64,000 bases of DNA, taken from Argyresthia goedartella (Eukaryota > Arthropoda > Insecta > Lepidoptera > Argyresthiidae). The position numbers were made by a program, and so were the translations under genes. Each line of letters starts with the position of its first letter. The first letter of the stretch is position 1. The stretch lies in NCBI GenBank assembly GCA_949825045.1, contig OX463820.1, positions 10,614,501 through 10,678,500 on the forward strand. The letters run 5' to 3'. The notes below the pieces were generated by a model that saw only the letters and a list, made by a program, of their open reading frames with translations, was not told where the DNA came from and did no database searches. This document shows positions 10,490 through 20,794 of the stretch, piece by piece.

Positions 10490-11395
10490 ATGTCCACGAA
10501 GCGTACGACCCCGCCACGTGCTCCTGCACCCAACACTTCTGCCGCTGAGACCAACTCAGAATCGGAAGTAGACCACGCCGCTGTGGATAACATTCATAAT
10601 GTTAACTTGAACCGCTTGAAGAGAAGACGAGAAAATGAGCTGTCTGAGCTTAAAGACGAAATCAAACACTTATTCTCCTGTTTTGAATCCGAGCAGATTG
10701 GCAAGCTTAATGGTCTACAGACCGCTTTAGACGAACTTAAGTCCCAAAATAAAGACATCCAGTCCTCTATGGAGATACTCCATTCTAAAAATGACGAAAT
10801 ACAAAAAGAACTCGAAAGTCTTAGATCAGAGCGTAAGGAACATATCTCCTACATAAAGGAATTAGAAAGAAAACTTGAAAACCTGGAAAGAAACTCTTTG
10901 TCCACCAAAATAGAAATACGAAACATTCCTAAAATTGAGCCCCAGGAGGATAAGGAAGGTCTTTGCGATGTCGCTATGAAGATTGGCGCGGTCCTAGGTG
11001 TCCAGATTGATAAAACCGATATCAAAGACATCTATCGCGGATTCGCTAAACCAGAAAATGGTAAACCCGTTGTGGTAGAATTCGTTTCTGTAATTAAGAA
11101 GGAAAGTATGATGAAGGGACTTAAGAAGTTCAATGATAAAAAACAAAATAAGGATAAGCTAAATACAAGACACCTTAAGCTCAATGACCCTGCAAGCCCA
11201 ATCTACATCTCTGAGAGCCTAATTGCCAAAGCAAAAAGGCTCTACTACCTTGCACGTGATTTCGCTAAGATGCATAATTTCACATTTTGCTGGGTCTCCT
11301 ACGGTAAAATATACCTACGGAAAGCAGTTGGCTCTCCTTTTGTGCGAGTTGATGATGAGTCCATCTTGGGCAGCTTGAGGGCCAATCTTGTTTGA
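10490..11395 (+). CDS. LINE A ORF1 protein, coiled coil plus RRM-like/CTD
   Basis: Intact 301-aa frame from an ATG preceded by AGT. Residues 1-45 are Ser/Thr/Pro-rich and disordered-looking. Residues about 48-140 are a long coiled coil (ELSELKDEIKHL..., HISYIKELERKLENLE). From about 143 (KIEIRNIPKIEPQ) to the end comes an RRM-like plus C-terminal domain of the L1-ORF1/transposase_22 kind, with ITDI-type spacing (DIKDIYRGFAKPENG). There is no zinc finger, unlike LINE E and F ORF1s. It should form trimers or larger oligomers on LINE RNA. LINE C ORF1 (60138-61079) is a diverged homologue with the same order, including YYLARD near the C-terminus. Confidence 0.87.
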   Translation: MSTKRTTPPRAPAPNTSAAETNSESEVDHAAVDNIHNVNLNRLKRRRENELSELKDEIKHLFSCFESEQIGKLNGLQTALDELKSQNKDIQSSMEILHSKNDEIQKELESLRSERKEHISYIKELERKLENLERNSLSTKIEIRNIPKIEPQEDKEGLCDVAMKIGAVLGVQIDKTDIKDIYRGFAKPENGKPVVVEFVSVIKKESMMKGLKKFNDKKQNKDKLNTRHLKLNDPASPIYISESLIAKAKRLYYLARDFAKMHNFTFCWVSYGKIYLRKAVGSPFVRVDDESILGSLRANLV

Positions 11396-11717
11396 CTAGC
11401 TTTTGTACTCACTGCAATTTATTCATTGTTATGTTTGCTTCTATGTAGCTATATTTTCAATAACAATCTGAAATTTCCATTCTCACTCTCACACATATCA
11501 CTATACAGTTATACTCCTTCAACAATTAATAACCCATCCCAAGGTAGTAATATAGTATTTATGATTATAATCGCTTATTTATGCAGCTCTTTGTATTATT
11601 ATAATATTATGATTTGCGTTGTTTTTCACATATGTCGCTTTTTTCATAAGTTTGGCTACTATTATTCGCCATATCCAAAATTATGTCAGCCTAAGTGTCT
11701 CCCTTGTCACTCGCTGA

Positions 11718-14687
11718 CACACACCTACTGCTTTCTCTCTCGGTGCAGAGCTTGATGACGTCTTTATCAACGACCTAGACAATATTGCTGTTTCTGAGTC
11801 AATTGCCTGTGAGGTAGAGGACTGTCTTAAGTATTTTCCCAAATCCTCCGACTCTCTCACGTTATTGACTCAGAATATTCGTAGTATCTCGGGAAATATG
11901 GATGGTTTTTTCGTCCTACAAAACAGATTAAATTTTAAATGTGACATTAACGTTTTCACTGAGTGTCGTCTATCTAGGTCCACTATCATCCCACAAATTG
12001 AGGGCTACTACTATTATGCTTCTGTTAACAATTATCTTCAGAACGATGGCGTCGTGGTTTATGTTAAAGAGGAACTGAAAGTGGTAATTGAAGAACCCAT
12101 ATGCCGCGATTCAAACTGCCTTGTAATTAAGATGGGAACGGAAACCGCTGTCATTGCTATCTATCGGTCCCCCTCTCATAACAATGTTGATGTTTTTCTT
12201 GAATCTTTGAACACAATTCTTCACAACTTGAAATCATTCAGTAACGTTGTGATTATTGGCGATATTAATATAAACATACTTCCGGGCAACTCTTTTCACT
12301 CTAGGGCGCATGAATATCTCAGTATATGTGCCTCTCATGGTCTTCTTCCCGCTCACTCCTTGCCAACTAGATTGGAAAGAACATGCCTTGACCATGTTAT
12401 ATTAAAAACGAAAAAGCCGTCAATAACCCTAGTTACGAATTCTACTCTGACTGACCATCAACTAGTGTTACTATGTATCAAAAACAAACAAAAAAGGGTT
12501 ATATTTCAAGCAACTGCACCTAATATAGACTATGCAGGTCTTAGTGTTCAACTAAAAAACATTGACTTGCAACCGATATTCTCCTCCTCGGATGCAAATG
12601 AATCCTTAAATAATCTGATATCCTCTGTGCAACAAGCCATTAATCTGAACTCATCCATTATTCAACTCTCACGGAAACAAAAGATTATCAAGCCATGGAT
12701 AACTCCGGGACTTCTACGCTGTATGAGAAACAGAGACAGGTTGCACAAAAAGTCAAAAGATTCTCCAGGTAACTTTATTTTTTCTACCACATATAAAAGA
12801 TATAGGAACTTTTGTAATAATCTACTTAAAAAACTGAAGAGACTGTACGAGAGAAATCAAATTAAGAAAGCTGGCAATAATCCTAAGGGGCTATGGAAGG
12901 CAATCAAGGAAATCACAAACACAACCAAAACGAAAACTGTTGCGACTGAATTGTTAGGGACTGGAGGAAACATTAACACTACTGACAAAGTAAACGACTT
13001 TTTTGCTAATATAGGAGAAAATCTAGCGAAAGGAGTTATTGGTAACCGGACTCCCCCTGGAGCAGTACCACTGTTAACTACTACATCTTTTAAAGCAACT
13101 ACGTCGTCGTTTGTTTTGCTGGAGACAGATCTAGACGAACTAGAGGTACTTATTCTGGGTCTGAAAAACACATGTGCAGTGGGTTGGGATCAAATCTCAA
13201 ACCGAATCCTTAAACTGAACAAGAACTTTTTCATTCCTCCCTTAACCCATATTTTTAACATGTGCCTCTCAAACGGCGTTTTTCCTAGGACCTTGAAAAG
13301 ATCAATGGTGCTCCCCATCCACAAGTCTGGTGACAGGGACTGTGTTAATAACTACCGGCCTATTTCAATACTTCCATCAATTTCCAAATTGCTTGAGCGC
13401 ATAATCAACTCAAGACTAGTCAACTACTTTGAAAGCAATAAACTCTTGTCGACGTCACAATTTGGTTTTCGCAAAAGTATTTCCACTGGCGATGCAGTTC
13501 ACGAACTGACTGATTATATTACAAAAAATCTTGATGAAGGCAATAATGTAATAGGTATCTTTCTGGACTTTGCCAAAGCATTTGACACGGTCTCTGTACC
13601 CATTCTTCTGGCAAAATTGGACCGAATGGGAATCCGCGGAGTCCAACTCAAACTGCTGGAGGACTACCTCACCGCTAGGTCTCAGTTTGTGAGGATAAGT
13701 AATTATCAAAGCACCGATTTACCCATCTCCTACGGTGTACCACAGGGTAGCATTCTGGGTCCGACTCTATTTCTCGCTTACATCAACGACCTATGCGAAC
13801 TGAATCCTGCTCAGGGAAAAGTTATAACTTATGCGGATGACACGGCTCTGCTCTTCTCATCAAAAACGTGGGAAGATACTTTTAATGTTGCACAGGCTGG
13901 TTTTAATAGAGCAACTTCTTGGCTAAGGGAAAACTTATTAACCTTAAATGCAGATAAAACTAGGTTCTTATCTTTCTCAATTCGAAATACCCATAATACA
14001 AATGGAGTACTTTTGGCTCATTGTTGTCCTGACCCATCTCTAAATTCATGCTCATGTCCTGCTCTGGTAAAAACCGCCAGCATTAGGTATCTTGGGGTAA
14101 TAATTGATCAAAATCTTGGATTTCGACCCCATATTGATATGATTAGTGGCAGGATTCGAAAACTCATATATGTCTTCAAAACCCTACATGTTGCTGACGG
14201 TAAATTGATGAAAAGTGTCTACCTTGCACTTTGTCAATCTATTTTGGCATACTGCATCACGTCGTGGGGTGGAGCTCCCAAGACCACGCTTTTATATTTA
14301 GAGAGAGCACAAAGGGTAATCTTAAAGGTCTGCACTTTCCGTCCATTCTTTTACCCTACTGAACTTCTTTTCAGGTCATGTAATGTTCTTAAAGTTAGAC
14401 AACTCTTTGTTTACTTTACCATTTTGAAACAGCACTCACTTATGACATTTGATCCCAAATTATTGATCAAGCGCCGTAACGATAGGGTGTGTCCACAACC
14501 TAAAACTTTCCGGACCTCCTTTGCTCACAGATTCTTCCCTTTCCTTGGACCTTTGCTGTATAATAAAATCAATAGAAAAATAGACATTTACTCTCTTACC
14601 ACCTATCATTTCAAGAAAACCATTTTTAATACTCTTCAAATTCTGAATTATGACCAAACAGAACAACTACTAATGACTATAGATTAG
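11718..14687 (+). CDS. LINE A ORF2, endonuclease-reverse transcriptase, open
   Basis: One uninterrupted frame from the codon after the TGA at 11715-11717 to the stop at 14687, about 989 codons. Endonuclease motifs are complete: QNIRS, FTEC, IYRSP, GDINI, LDH and TDHQLV (to about 12480). RT motifs follow: YRPIS, FLDFAKAFD, YGVPQGSILGP and YADD at about 13828-13840; then a Cys/His-rich segment, YLGV, and the thumb. The first in-frame ATG (11898) lies after the catalytic QN motif, so the true start is unclear: the open frame begins earlier without ATG. A pyrimidine-rich CAG at about 11731-11747 resembles a splice acceptor. Function: target nicking and target-primed reverse transcription. It may have been active recently. 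Confidence 0.88.
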   Translation, partial: HTPTAFSLGAELDDVFINDLDNIAVSESIACEVEDCLKYFPKSSDSLTLLTQNIRSISGNMDGFFVLQNRLNFKCDINVFTECRLSRSTIIPQIEGYYYYASVNNYLQNDGVVVYVKEELKVVIEEPICRDSNCLVIKMGTETAVIAIYRSPSHNNVDVFLESLNTILHNLKSFSNVVIIGDININILPGNSFHSRAHEYLSICASHGLLPAHSLPTRLERTCLDHVILKTKKPSITLVTNSTLTDHQLVLLCIKNKQKRVIFQATAPNIDYAGLSVQLKNIDLQPIFSSSDANESLNNLISSVQQAINLNSSIIQLSRKQKIIKPWITPGLLRCMRNRDRLHKKSKDSPGNFIFSTTYKRYRNFCNNLLKKLKRLYERNQIKKAGNNPKGLWKAIKEITNTTKTKTVATELLGTGGNINTTDKVNDFFANIGENLAKGVIGNRTPPGAVPLLTTTSFKATTSSFVLLETDLDELEVLILGLKNTCAVGWDQISNRILKLNKNFFIPPLTHIFNMCLSNGVFPRTLKRSMVLPIHKSGDRDCVNNYRPISILPSISKLLERIINSRLVNYFESNKLLSTSQFGFRKSISTGDAVHELTDYITKNLDEGNNVIGIFLDFAKAFDTVSVPILLAKLDRMGIRGVQLKLLEDYLTARSQFVRISNYQSTDLPISYGVPQGSILGPTLFLAYINDLCELNPAQGKVITYADDTALLFSSKTWEDTFNVAQAGFNRATSWLRENLLTLNADKTRFLSFSIRNTHNTNGVLLAHCCPDPSLNSCSCPALVKTASIRYLGVIIDQNLGFRPHIDMISGRIRKLIYVFKTLHVADGKLMKSVYLALCQSILAYCITSWGGAPKTTLLYLERAQRVILKVCTFRPFFYPTELLFRSCNVLKVRQLFVYFTILKQHSLMTFDPKLLIKRRNDRVCPQPKTFRTSFAHRFFPFLGPLLYNKINRKIDIYSLTTYHFKKTIFNTLQILNYDQTEQLLMTID

Positions 14688-15214
14688 GTGCTAAACATCA
14701 ATCTTACCTCTTATATTAATTCCTGATAGTAATAATATGTGTTCTTTTTGTAATTGAATCTGTCTTACTTTGTTTTTGCACTCCTTGACATTATTAAATA
14801 TATTAAAGAGTATGGTACCAAAAAGCATATCAAGTGCCTGTAAACTCCTCACCACACACCCTCTCACACACACTCATTCACACTCACGATATTCAAAGAG
14901 AGGTCTCTCTTATACTCACCAAGGCCTTAAGCCTATGTAAATTTTGCTCCCTTTTGTAGTTTATTTTTCCTGATTTAGCTGTACTTGGTCTAATGAATAA
15001 CAGGTACTCATTTTTCGTAATGTATAGCACTTATACTGTAATTATTAGGAAGAGCGCTGAATCCTGAAATACAGGTTAACCACCTAGCTCAGGTTCAGAT
15101 GTTTTCTGTTTTTACTAGAGTTCAAATAATGCTTTACATGTATTAATTAAGCTCAAACATATCCTAGTGTAATACCTCGTTATGATAAATAAATAAATAA
15201 AATTATTATCTATA

Positions 15215-15735
15215 TTTCCATCATGTCTGGAATGTTCGCTCGCCTTTCAAAAAGACTTTCTGAAACAGAAAAATTGGAGATTATTTTGAGAAATATTCGC
15301 CCATGTTATTCAGTCTTCGTAGCTCTTAAAGACATTGACTCTATCGATTCTCTTCTGGCCACTTGCCAAAACTACGAAAAGTTCCTAGACAGAGACAAAC
15401 AATTTAAAGAACCAAATTTGCAACAAAGTCCTCATGTTTCTGAATTCAACTACAAGCATCCACTTCAAGTTCAGTTGACTCTCCAAACTCTTCTAATAAC
15501 TCACGACCTTCTCCTCCCTTTATGAATAAATTCACTCCACCCTACAAATACCCTTCTAGACAAGCTAATAGTCTCTCTCAAACTGCAGCTCCCCAAGAAA
15601 GTTCTTTTTGAGTTCGCTGTCGTAAACTAGGTCATTCTTCGAACAGTTGCACTCAACCACGATTCGTGATTTGTTTCAAATGTGTTCTTAAGGGTTTTAA
15701 AACTGCTGATTGCCCTACTTGTTCTCCCAAACCTA
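15215..15735 (+). pseudogene. gypsy gag, part 3 with zinc-knuckle region
   Basis: The frame 15223-15525 continues gag (MSGMFARLSKRLSETEKLEIILRNIRPCY and on), the last helices of capsid. Stops follow, but between about 15610 and 15720 another frame reads CRKLGHSSNSC and CFKCVLKGFKTADC, two CCHC-like knuckles that would bind RNA; the second lacks the usual His. A TGA at 15608-15610 precedes the first knuckle and TAA codons end the segment near 15755. This is the nucleocapsid end of gag, damaged by point changes. Confidence 0.75.
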
Positions 15736-15763
15736 ATACTAGTACAAAAAACTAACTGCTGAC

Positions 15764-16192
15764 TTGAAAAGTAACTCAAACTTTGATAAGGACGAGTGGA
15801 CTAATTGGATCAAAACAATTCAAAACTTCTTTGCTTGCTACAAAATCTCTTCTACACTCTACTCCAAAGAACAAGATCTTTATCGTACATTCGTTAATGT
15901 CAAAATTTATGACTTAACTTTATCTGGTTTACTAGATTCTGGCAGCTCAGTAACTATTCTGGGTAATAATTCTCATTTGGAAATTCTTAAACTGGGCTGC
16001 AAACTTCTCAAGTCAGATCTTATTACTGTCTCTACTGCTAATAATCAAAAAATTAATTCCTTGGGTTATTTTGACTTACCTGTCCATTTCAATAACGAAA
16101 CTCACTTGATTAAAGCTTATGTTTTCCCTGAAATATTTCCTTCTCTAATACTAGGTATTCAAAACTCAAAACTCAAAACGTTTATTCTGTAA
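15764..16192 (+). pseudogene. gypsy aspartic protease region
   Basis: This 142-aa frame includes the retropepsin core: SGLLDSGSSVTILG (catalytic Asp-Ser-Gly, residues about 57-60) and the downstream LILGIQ segment near the flap end. Retropepsins cleave Gag and Pol; one active site forms from two subunits. The frame ends at 16192 in a stretch with no further match (16200-16380, AT-rich, with a duplicated GAGAAAATTTAATCTTCTACC at about 16314 and 16344), so the protease to RT connection is broken. Confidence 0.75.
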
Positions 16193-16429
16193 ATAGGCCA
16201 CAAGGGCACTTTCAAATGTCATTTCATTTCATTTTTTACAGAACATTTGGTATTATTATTTGTATCATATCAGAAAAAAAAAAGTACTTAATTATTGTTT
16301 CTGAGAGATGTAAAGAGAAAATTTAATCTTCTACCTTCTTTTGGAGAAAATTTAATCTTCTACCTAGTGTTTTAGCTTCTCTTAACTTCACAGATCCTAA
16401 ATCGACACTAAAGATATTAAAGTTTTACC

Positions 16430-17262
16430 TTATGAGCATTTAACTCCTAATCAAAAGAACATCGCTAATGACATCATCCAACGCTTCAAGACAATCTCTT
16501 TTGAAGAAAAAGGTGTTCTGGGAAACACACAGTTAATCACCCACAAGATTGACACTGGTGATTTTCTTCCGATCAAACAAAGATGTTACAGACTGTCTCC
16601 TGAAAAACAAAAGGCTTTAATTAATGAAGTTGACAAGATGCTGGGATGCAACGTCATTGAACAATGCGAAAGTCCGTGGTTATCTCCAGTCCTCATCACT
16701 CCAAAGACAAATGGTAAATGGCGTTTCTGCGTAGATAGCAGGAAGCTTAACTCAGTTACACGTCGTGATGCTTATAGTCTGCCTCTAATAAGCAAAATTT
16801 TGGACAACCTGAGAAATGCCAAACACGTATCAAGCATCGACATTGCGAAAGCATTTTGGGAGATTCCCTGCTGATAGAGATAAGACAGCATTTTATGTTC
16901 CTGGAAGAGGTATGTTCAGATTCAAAGTAATGCCTTTTGGTCTCACTAACTCACCTGCAACTCAACAAAGATTAATGGATACGATATTTACTCCTGAATT
17001 TGAGAACAAGGTATTTTGCTATCTGGATGACATCGTTATTATTAGCGAGACTTTTGATGAGCACATATCGCTTTTCATGAAAGTTCTTGAAAAACTTTCA
17101 TATGCTTATCTGACTATTAACTTTGAAAAGAGTCAATTCTTCAGGAAAGAACTGAAATACCTTGGTTTTCTAGTGGACGAGTATGGTCTACGTGCTGATC
17201 CAGATAAAATAAAAGCGATTCTAGAATATCCTGTACCTACTTGCAGAAAAGAAGTTCGATGA
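16430..17262 (+). pseudogene. gypsy reverse transcriptase
   Basis: RT domain with the Ty3 order. The first part (about 16430-16865) holds the entry segment and SPVLITPKTNGKWRFCVDSRKLN, then SSIDIAKAFWEIP with the first catalytic Asp. A frameshift at about 16865 moves the rest to the frame 16816-17262, which carries MPFGLTNSPATQQRLMD and CYLDDIVII (the YLDD box), then LKYLGFLVDEYGL. A TGA at 17260-17262 in CRKEVR(stop)FIGTCSW ends it; the same frame then continues into RNase H. All catalytic residues are present, so these two lesions alone inactivate it. Confidence 0.88.
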
Positions 17263-18927
17263 TTCATAGGCACCTGCAGCTGGTTTAGAAAATTCATTCC
17301 AAACTTCAGCACTATTGCCTCTCCACTCAACCAACTAACCTGTTCCGGGAAGAACGCTCCTAAATTTTTATGGAATTCCAAGGCTGCAGCTGCTTTCCAG
17401 AAACTTAAAGAAGCTTTGGTAACTGCTCCTGTCCTTGCTTGCCCTAACTTCGAACTACCTTTCTCTGTACATTGTGATGCATCAAATTATGGCATAGGAG
17501 CAATGCTTACTCAACATCAAGATGACAAAGAAGTCGTGATTGCTTACATGAGTAAAGCACTAAACAAAAATCAACAAAACTACTCAACTACTGAAAGAGA
17601 AACATTGGCTGTAATAACGGCGCTAGAACATTGGCGATGTTACCTAGACAATGGTAAAGAATTTACAATATATACCGACCACGCTGCACTTAAATGGTTT
17701 CAGAACTTATCGAATCCATCTGGAAGACTTGCTCGCTGGACTCTATGCTTATCATGCTTTAATTTTGTCCTGAAACATAAAAAAGGAAAGGATAACGTTG
17801 TTCCTGATTTATTATCAAGACATAAGAATAAAGAACGTCCTGATACACGAGAAACTTCACCTCAAGGCGTACATCCTATTACGATTGAAGAACCACCTGA
17901 TCGTGAACTTGAGCACTACAACAAGATTTTTCTCGGATGCTCCAACAACCCAGGCGTATATCCCAACTACACTATCAGGGATAACAAACTTTACCGCTGC
18001 ATCACTTCTCCCGATCGTCTGAACGATGACTTTATTTGGAAAGAAGTTCCACTGCCGCAAGATAGACATGCACTTATTGAAGTTAGCCATGGTTCCCCTT
18101 CAGAACTCCACCTTGGTATCTTCAAGACATTCAAGAAAATATCTTTAAAATACTATTGGCCTGGTATGTTTAAGGACATTGCCAATTTAATCTCGACTTG
18201 TGAAACCTGCTTAACCTACAAACACCCTAATCATTCTCCCTATGGTCTTATGGGTAAACCTAAACTTTGCTCCAGACCTTTTCAAACTATATCCTTAGAT
18301 CTTATGGGTCCATTGCCTATGACCCGGAGAAGAAATCAGTATATTCTGGTAATTAACTGCAATTTTACTAAATATACTATGATTTTTCCCCTTAAACGTG
18401 CTACTTCAGCTAATATCATTAATGTCTTAGAAAATTCAGTGTTTGTAGTTCATGGCATTCTCCAAACTATTATAATGGACAACGCTGTTCAATTTCAGTC
18501 GGGAGAATTCCACTCATTCTTAAATTCTTATAACGTTCCTTCTATTTTTCACACAGCTTTATATTGTCCTCAGGTTGATCCTACAGAGAAATTTAATAGT
18601 ACGATTATTACAGCTCTAGCATCCCTAGTAGGAGACGATCATAGATCCTGGGACAACCATCTTACTAAGATTCAGTTCGCAATGAACAGCGCTACAAACG
18701 TTGCTGCTGGCTTTGCTCCAAACTTTTTAGTCTTTGGTAGGGAAACAATACCTTGTGGTTCCTTCTATACTCCAACTCAGAATCTCGAGGAATTGATATT
18801 TATGCCTCGTGGTATTTACGCGTCTAATGCTGGTCTCCTCTCATCTATCTTTCACAGAGTTCAAACTAAACTTCACATAGCTCACCCTAAAAATAGCGCT
18901 CGCTATGATCTTCGCCGGTCTTTTTAA
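17263..18927 (+). pseudogene. gypsy RNase H and integrase
   Basis: Continuation of pol in the frame of 16816-17262. RNase H: CDASNYGIGAML, ERETLAVITALEHWR and IYTDHAALKW (17460-17700) hold the acidic residues. Integrase: an H2C2 zinc region (VSHGSPSELHLG then CETC, about 18080-18210), then SLDLMGP (first Asp), IMDNAVQFQS (second Asp) and CPQVDPTEKFNST (Glu), so the DDE triad is present. A TAA at 18925-18927 in RRSF(stop)VFNVGD ends it; the same frame resumes at 18937. The 17416-18927 stretch alone is 503 codons without a stop, which suggests a moderate age. Confidence 0.88.
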
Positions 18928-19119
18928 GTATTTAATGTGGGAGATACTGTTTGGCGTAAAAACCATGTTTTAAGCAATGCTGGCGCATACTTTAATGCCA
19001 AACTTGCCCCTAAATTCATTAAGTGTAAAATAATAACGAAACTTTCACAATTAGTATACATTCTCGAAGACCCTAACGGAGTTAGAGGCAAGTGGCACAT
19101 TAAAGATATAAAATCTTAA
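18928..19119 (+). pseudogene. gypsy integrase C-terminus
   Basis: In-frame continuation beyond the TAA, reading VFNVGDTVWRKNHVLSNAGAYFNAKLAPKF and ending WHIKDIKS before a stop. This is the small SH3-like C-terminal segment found in Mdg3/micropia-type integrases (GD.VWRRNHVLS). One codon change separates it from the rest of pol. Confidence 0.8.
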
Positions 19120-19670
19120 ATTTTCTTAACTTTAATTAACTGTTAATTTGTATATATGTATAAATATCACCATCATTTTCACCTTATTATTTTTATTTCT
19201 TCCTTTAATCCAGTGTTCTTCAACACATTTTACTTTAGGACCTCGAATCTTCGTTGGTTAGTCTTCACCTTTTTTTTTTATCTTTATTTCAGACACATCT
19301 CGTTGGCGATGTTGCTGATCTCTGTCTTCGAGCCCTACCGCTCTGGCCGTTCTTAATCTTTTCTTAAGTCAAAGCGACTAAAGCTACCTTAGGATTAATT
19401 TGTTTCACTTTACCTCCACTTATTTTTTTTTCCACGCAGGAGCGGATGACAACTCCTTAAGTAAGCCTGAATGTCCTTTCGAAACCACACTTTTAGAGTG
19501 GTAGTCATTGAATGTGAACTCCACCCTTACCTGAATGAAGATGATGAATGTAAGAGATGGTATATCTGATTTCGCCTGGTGATGTCTGTTTCTGCAAAGC
19601 TGTGTTTTTATGGTTTATTTTAAAATGTACATATCAAAATTTTTGCTGAGTCAAAAATGTTTCCAGGGTC
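19120..19670 (+). other. gypsy 3' untranslated region
   Basis: About 550 bp between pol and the polypurine tract. I see no env-like frame and no other gene. It contains AT-rich runs and a 19-bp T tract near 19270. Confidence 0.6.
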
Positions 19671-19680
19671 GGGGGGAAAA
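19671..19680 (+). other. polypurine tract
   Basis: GGGGGGAAAA lies immediately before the 3' LTR start TGTAGTG, the standard position for plus-strand priming. Confidence 0.9.
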
Positions 19681-20790
19681 TGTAGTGTTATGCTATTGAC
19701 ATGCCATTTTCCAGTCTGCTTTGATGGTCTGCATTTATCTCACAGCTGGATATTTCGTATCACCTTTATTTTCATAGGACCCTGTAACGTTTTAAACCAT
19801 AAGAACACAATAACAAATCATTTTCACTTCGTATTTTCACACTATCAGCACTGTTAAATCGATGTCGAAGGGGTTTACCTTTGGTGACCTTATATTTGGC
19901 TTTCTCAGAAACTCTGCAATCTCGGGCTTCGTGCGCGCTGGTGCGCTACCTTTTTATATTCATTGTTACTTCATTTACTTCATTGTTTTCTTGTCGTTTT
20001 CTCTATTATGAGCCTGAAACCAAAATCTGACATATTTTGATGTCGTTGTTTATCTGGTTGTCATGGCAATGTCCATTCAAACTCATTAGCGGTCTGATAT
20101 GTTTACTTCAATACTTTTACAAAAATACTTTTTCCCTCTTGGCCATTCACAAAAATTGCTTTTAATTTAAATAATTTTTAGAACTCTCCAAAAAGGGTAT
20201 AAGAGCGGAACATTTCTGAAATTGGAGGAGTCTCACTTCAGCTCTTGAAAAAGAAGCATCACGTAAAGGCCTTATCCCGGGGCCGCACTGCCCCGGGATC
20301 CTGCGAGCCTCTGCTGAGTCGCTGACTGTCTGCTGCTGCTACCTTACTGCCGTCTTCAACCACCTATACGGCTTGCTGCTGCTGCCTTACTGCCGTCTCC
20401 AACCACCTATATCCTGACGTGCTGCCATCTCCAACCATCTATACCCCGTCGTGCTGCCGTCTCCAACCACCTACATCTTGACGTACTGCTGCCTTCAAGC
20501 CACCTCCTACACCACCTCCGGATCCCCAACTACGCCACTACTCCAGGCTCCGGGCATCACTGCCGCGTGCTCTCTGTTCTGCCCTCCTACTCCCTGTGTC
20601 CTTCACTCCCCTTTTTATATCAATACCTGTATCTTTTAAAAAACCTGTGTCACCTCATTCATCCTCATCCTCCTATAATTTTTTTAAAAATAGCCATTGT
20701 AAAATATACATAATAAACTGTCATTTCTAAATTTTATCCTGGTTGTTGTTTCTTGTTAGGTTCTGGTTAGGTTCTTGTCGCTACACGTTA
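19681..20790 (+). repeat. 3' LTR of the gypsy element
   Basis: Direct repeat of 3435-4559. It begins TGTAGTGTTATGC and ends CGCTACACGTTA, where the 5' LTR has CGACA. TATA is at 20198-20205. Three 32-bp units start at 20390. Scattered substitutions separate it from the 5' LTR, so the insertion is not fresh. Confidence 0.95.
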
Positions 20791-20794
20791 ACCT

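Larger units (their letters stand above)
10065..15206 (+). mobile_element. LINE A, near-intact two-ORF non-LTR retrotransposon
   Basis: The copy has a GC-rich 5' leader (about 10065-10489), an open ORF1 (10490-11395), an ORF2 without any stop (11718-14687), a 3' UTR and an (ATAA)n tail around 15183-15200. It sits in gag of the gypsy element, which resumes at about 15215. LINE B (42082-46320, minus) and LINE C (from 59813) belong to the same wider group: ORF2 motifs match along their length, but the sequences have diverged. It is the best-preserved mobile element in the window. Confidence 0.9.
3431..20794 (+). mobile_element. Ty3/gypsy LTR retrotransposon (Mdg3-like), full span with two nested LINEs
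   Basis: Two direct long repeats of about 1.1 kb (3435-4559 and 19681-20790) bound gag, protease, RT, RNase H and integrase in the Ty3/gypsy order. The 4-bp sequence ACCT lies immediately outside both LTRs (3431-3434 and 20791-20794), as expected for a target-site duplication. A primer-binding region follows the 5' LTR and a polypurine tract precedes the 3' LTR. LINEs E and A, about 4.3 and 5.1 kb, split gag into three parts, so the original element was about 8 kb. Gag resembles that of Mdg3/micropia-type elements by memory of motifs; the clade should be tested by phylogeny. Several stops and frameshifts in pol make it inactive. Confidence 0.93.

Noticed and set aside
11426..11755. 109-aa frame between ORF1 and ORF2 of LINE A
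   Set aside because: Low complexity (Tyr, Cys, Ser), no homologue in LINE C at the same place, and it overlaps the spacer.
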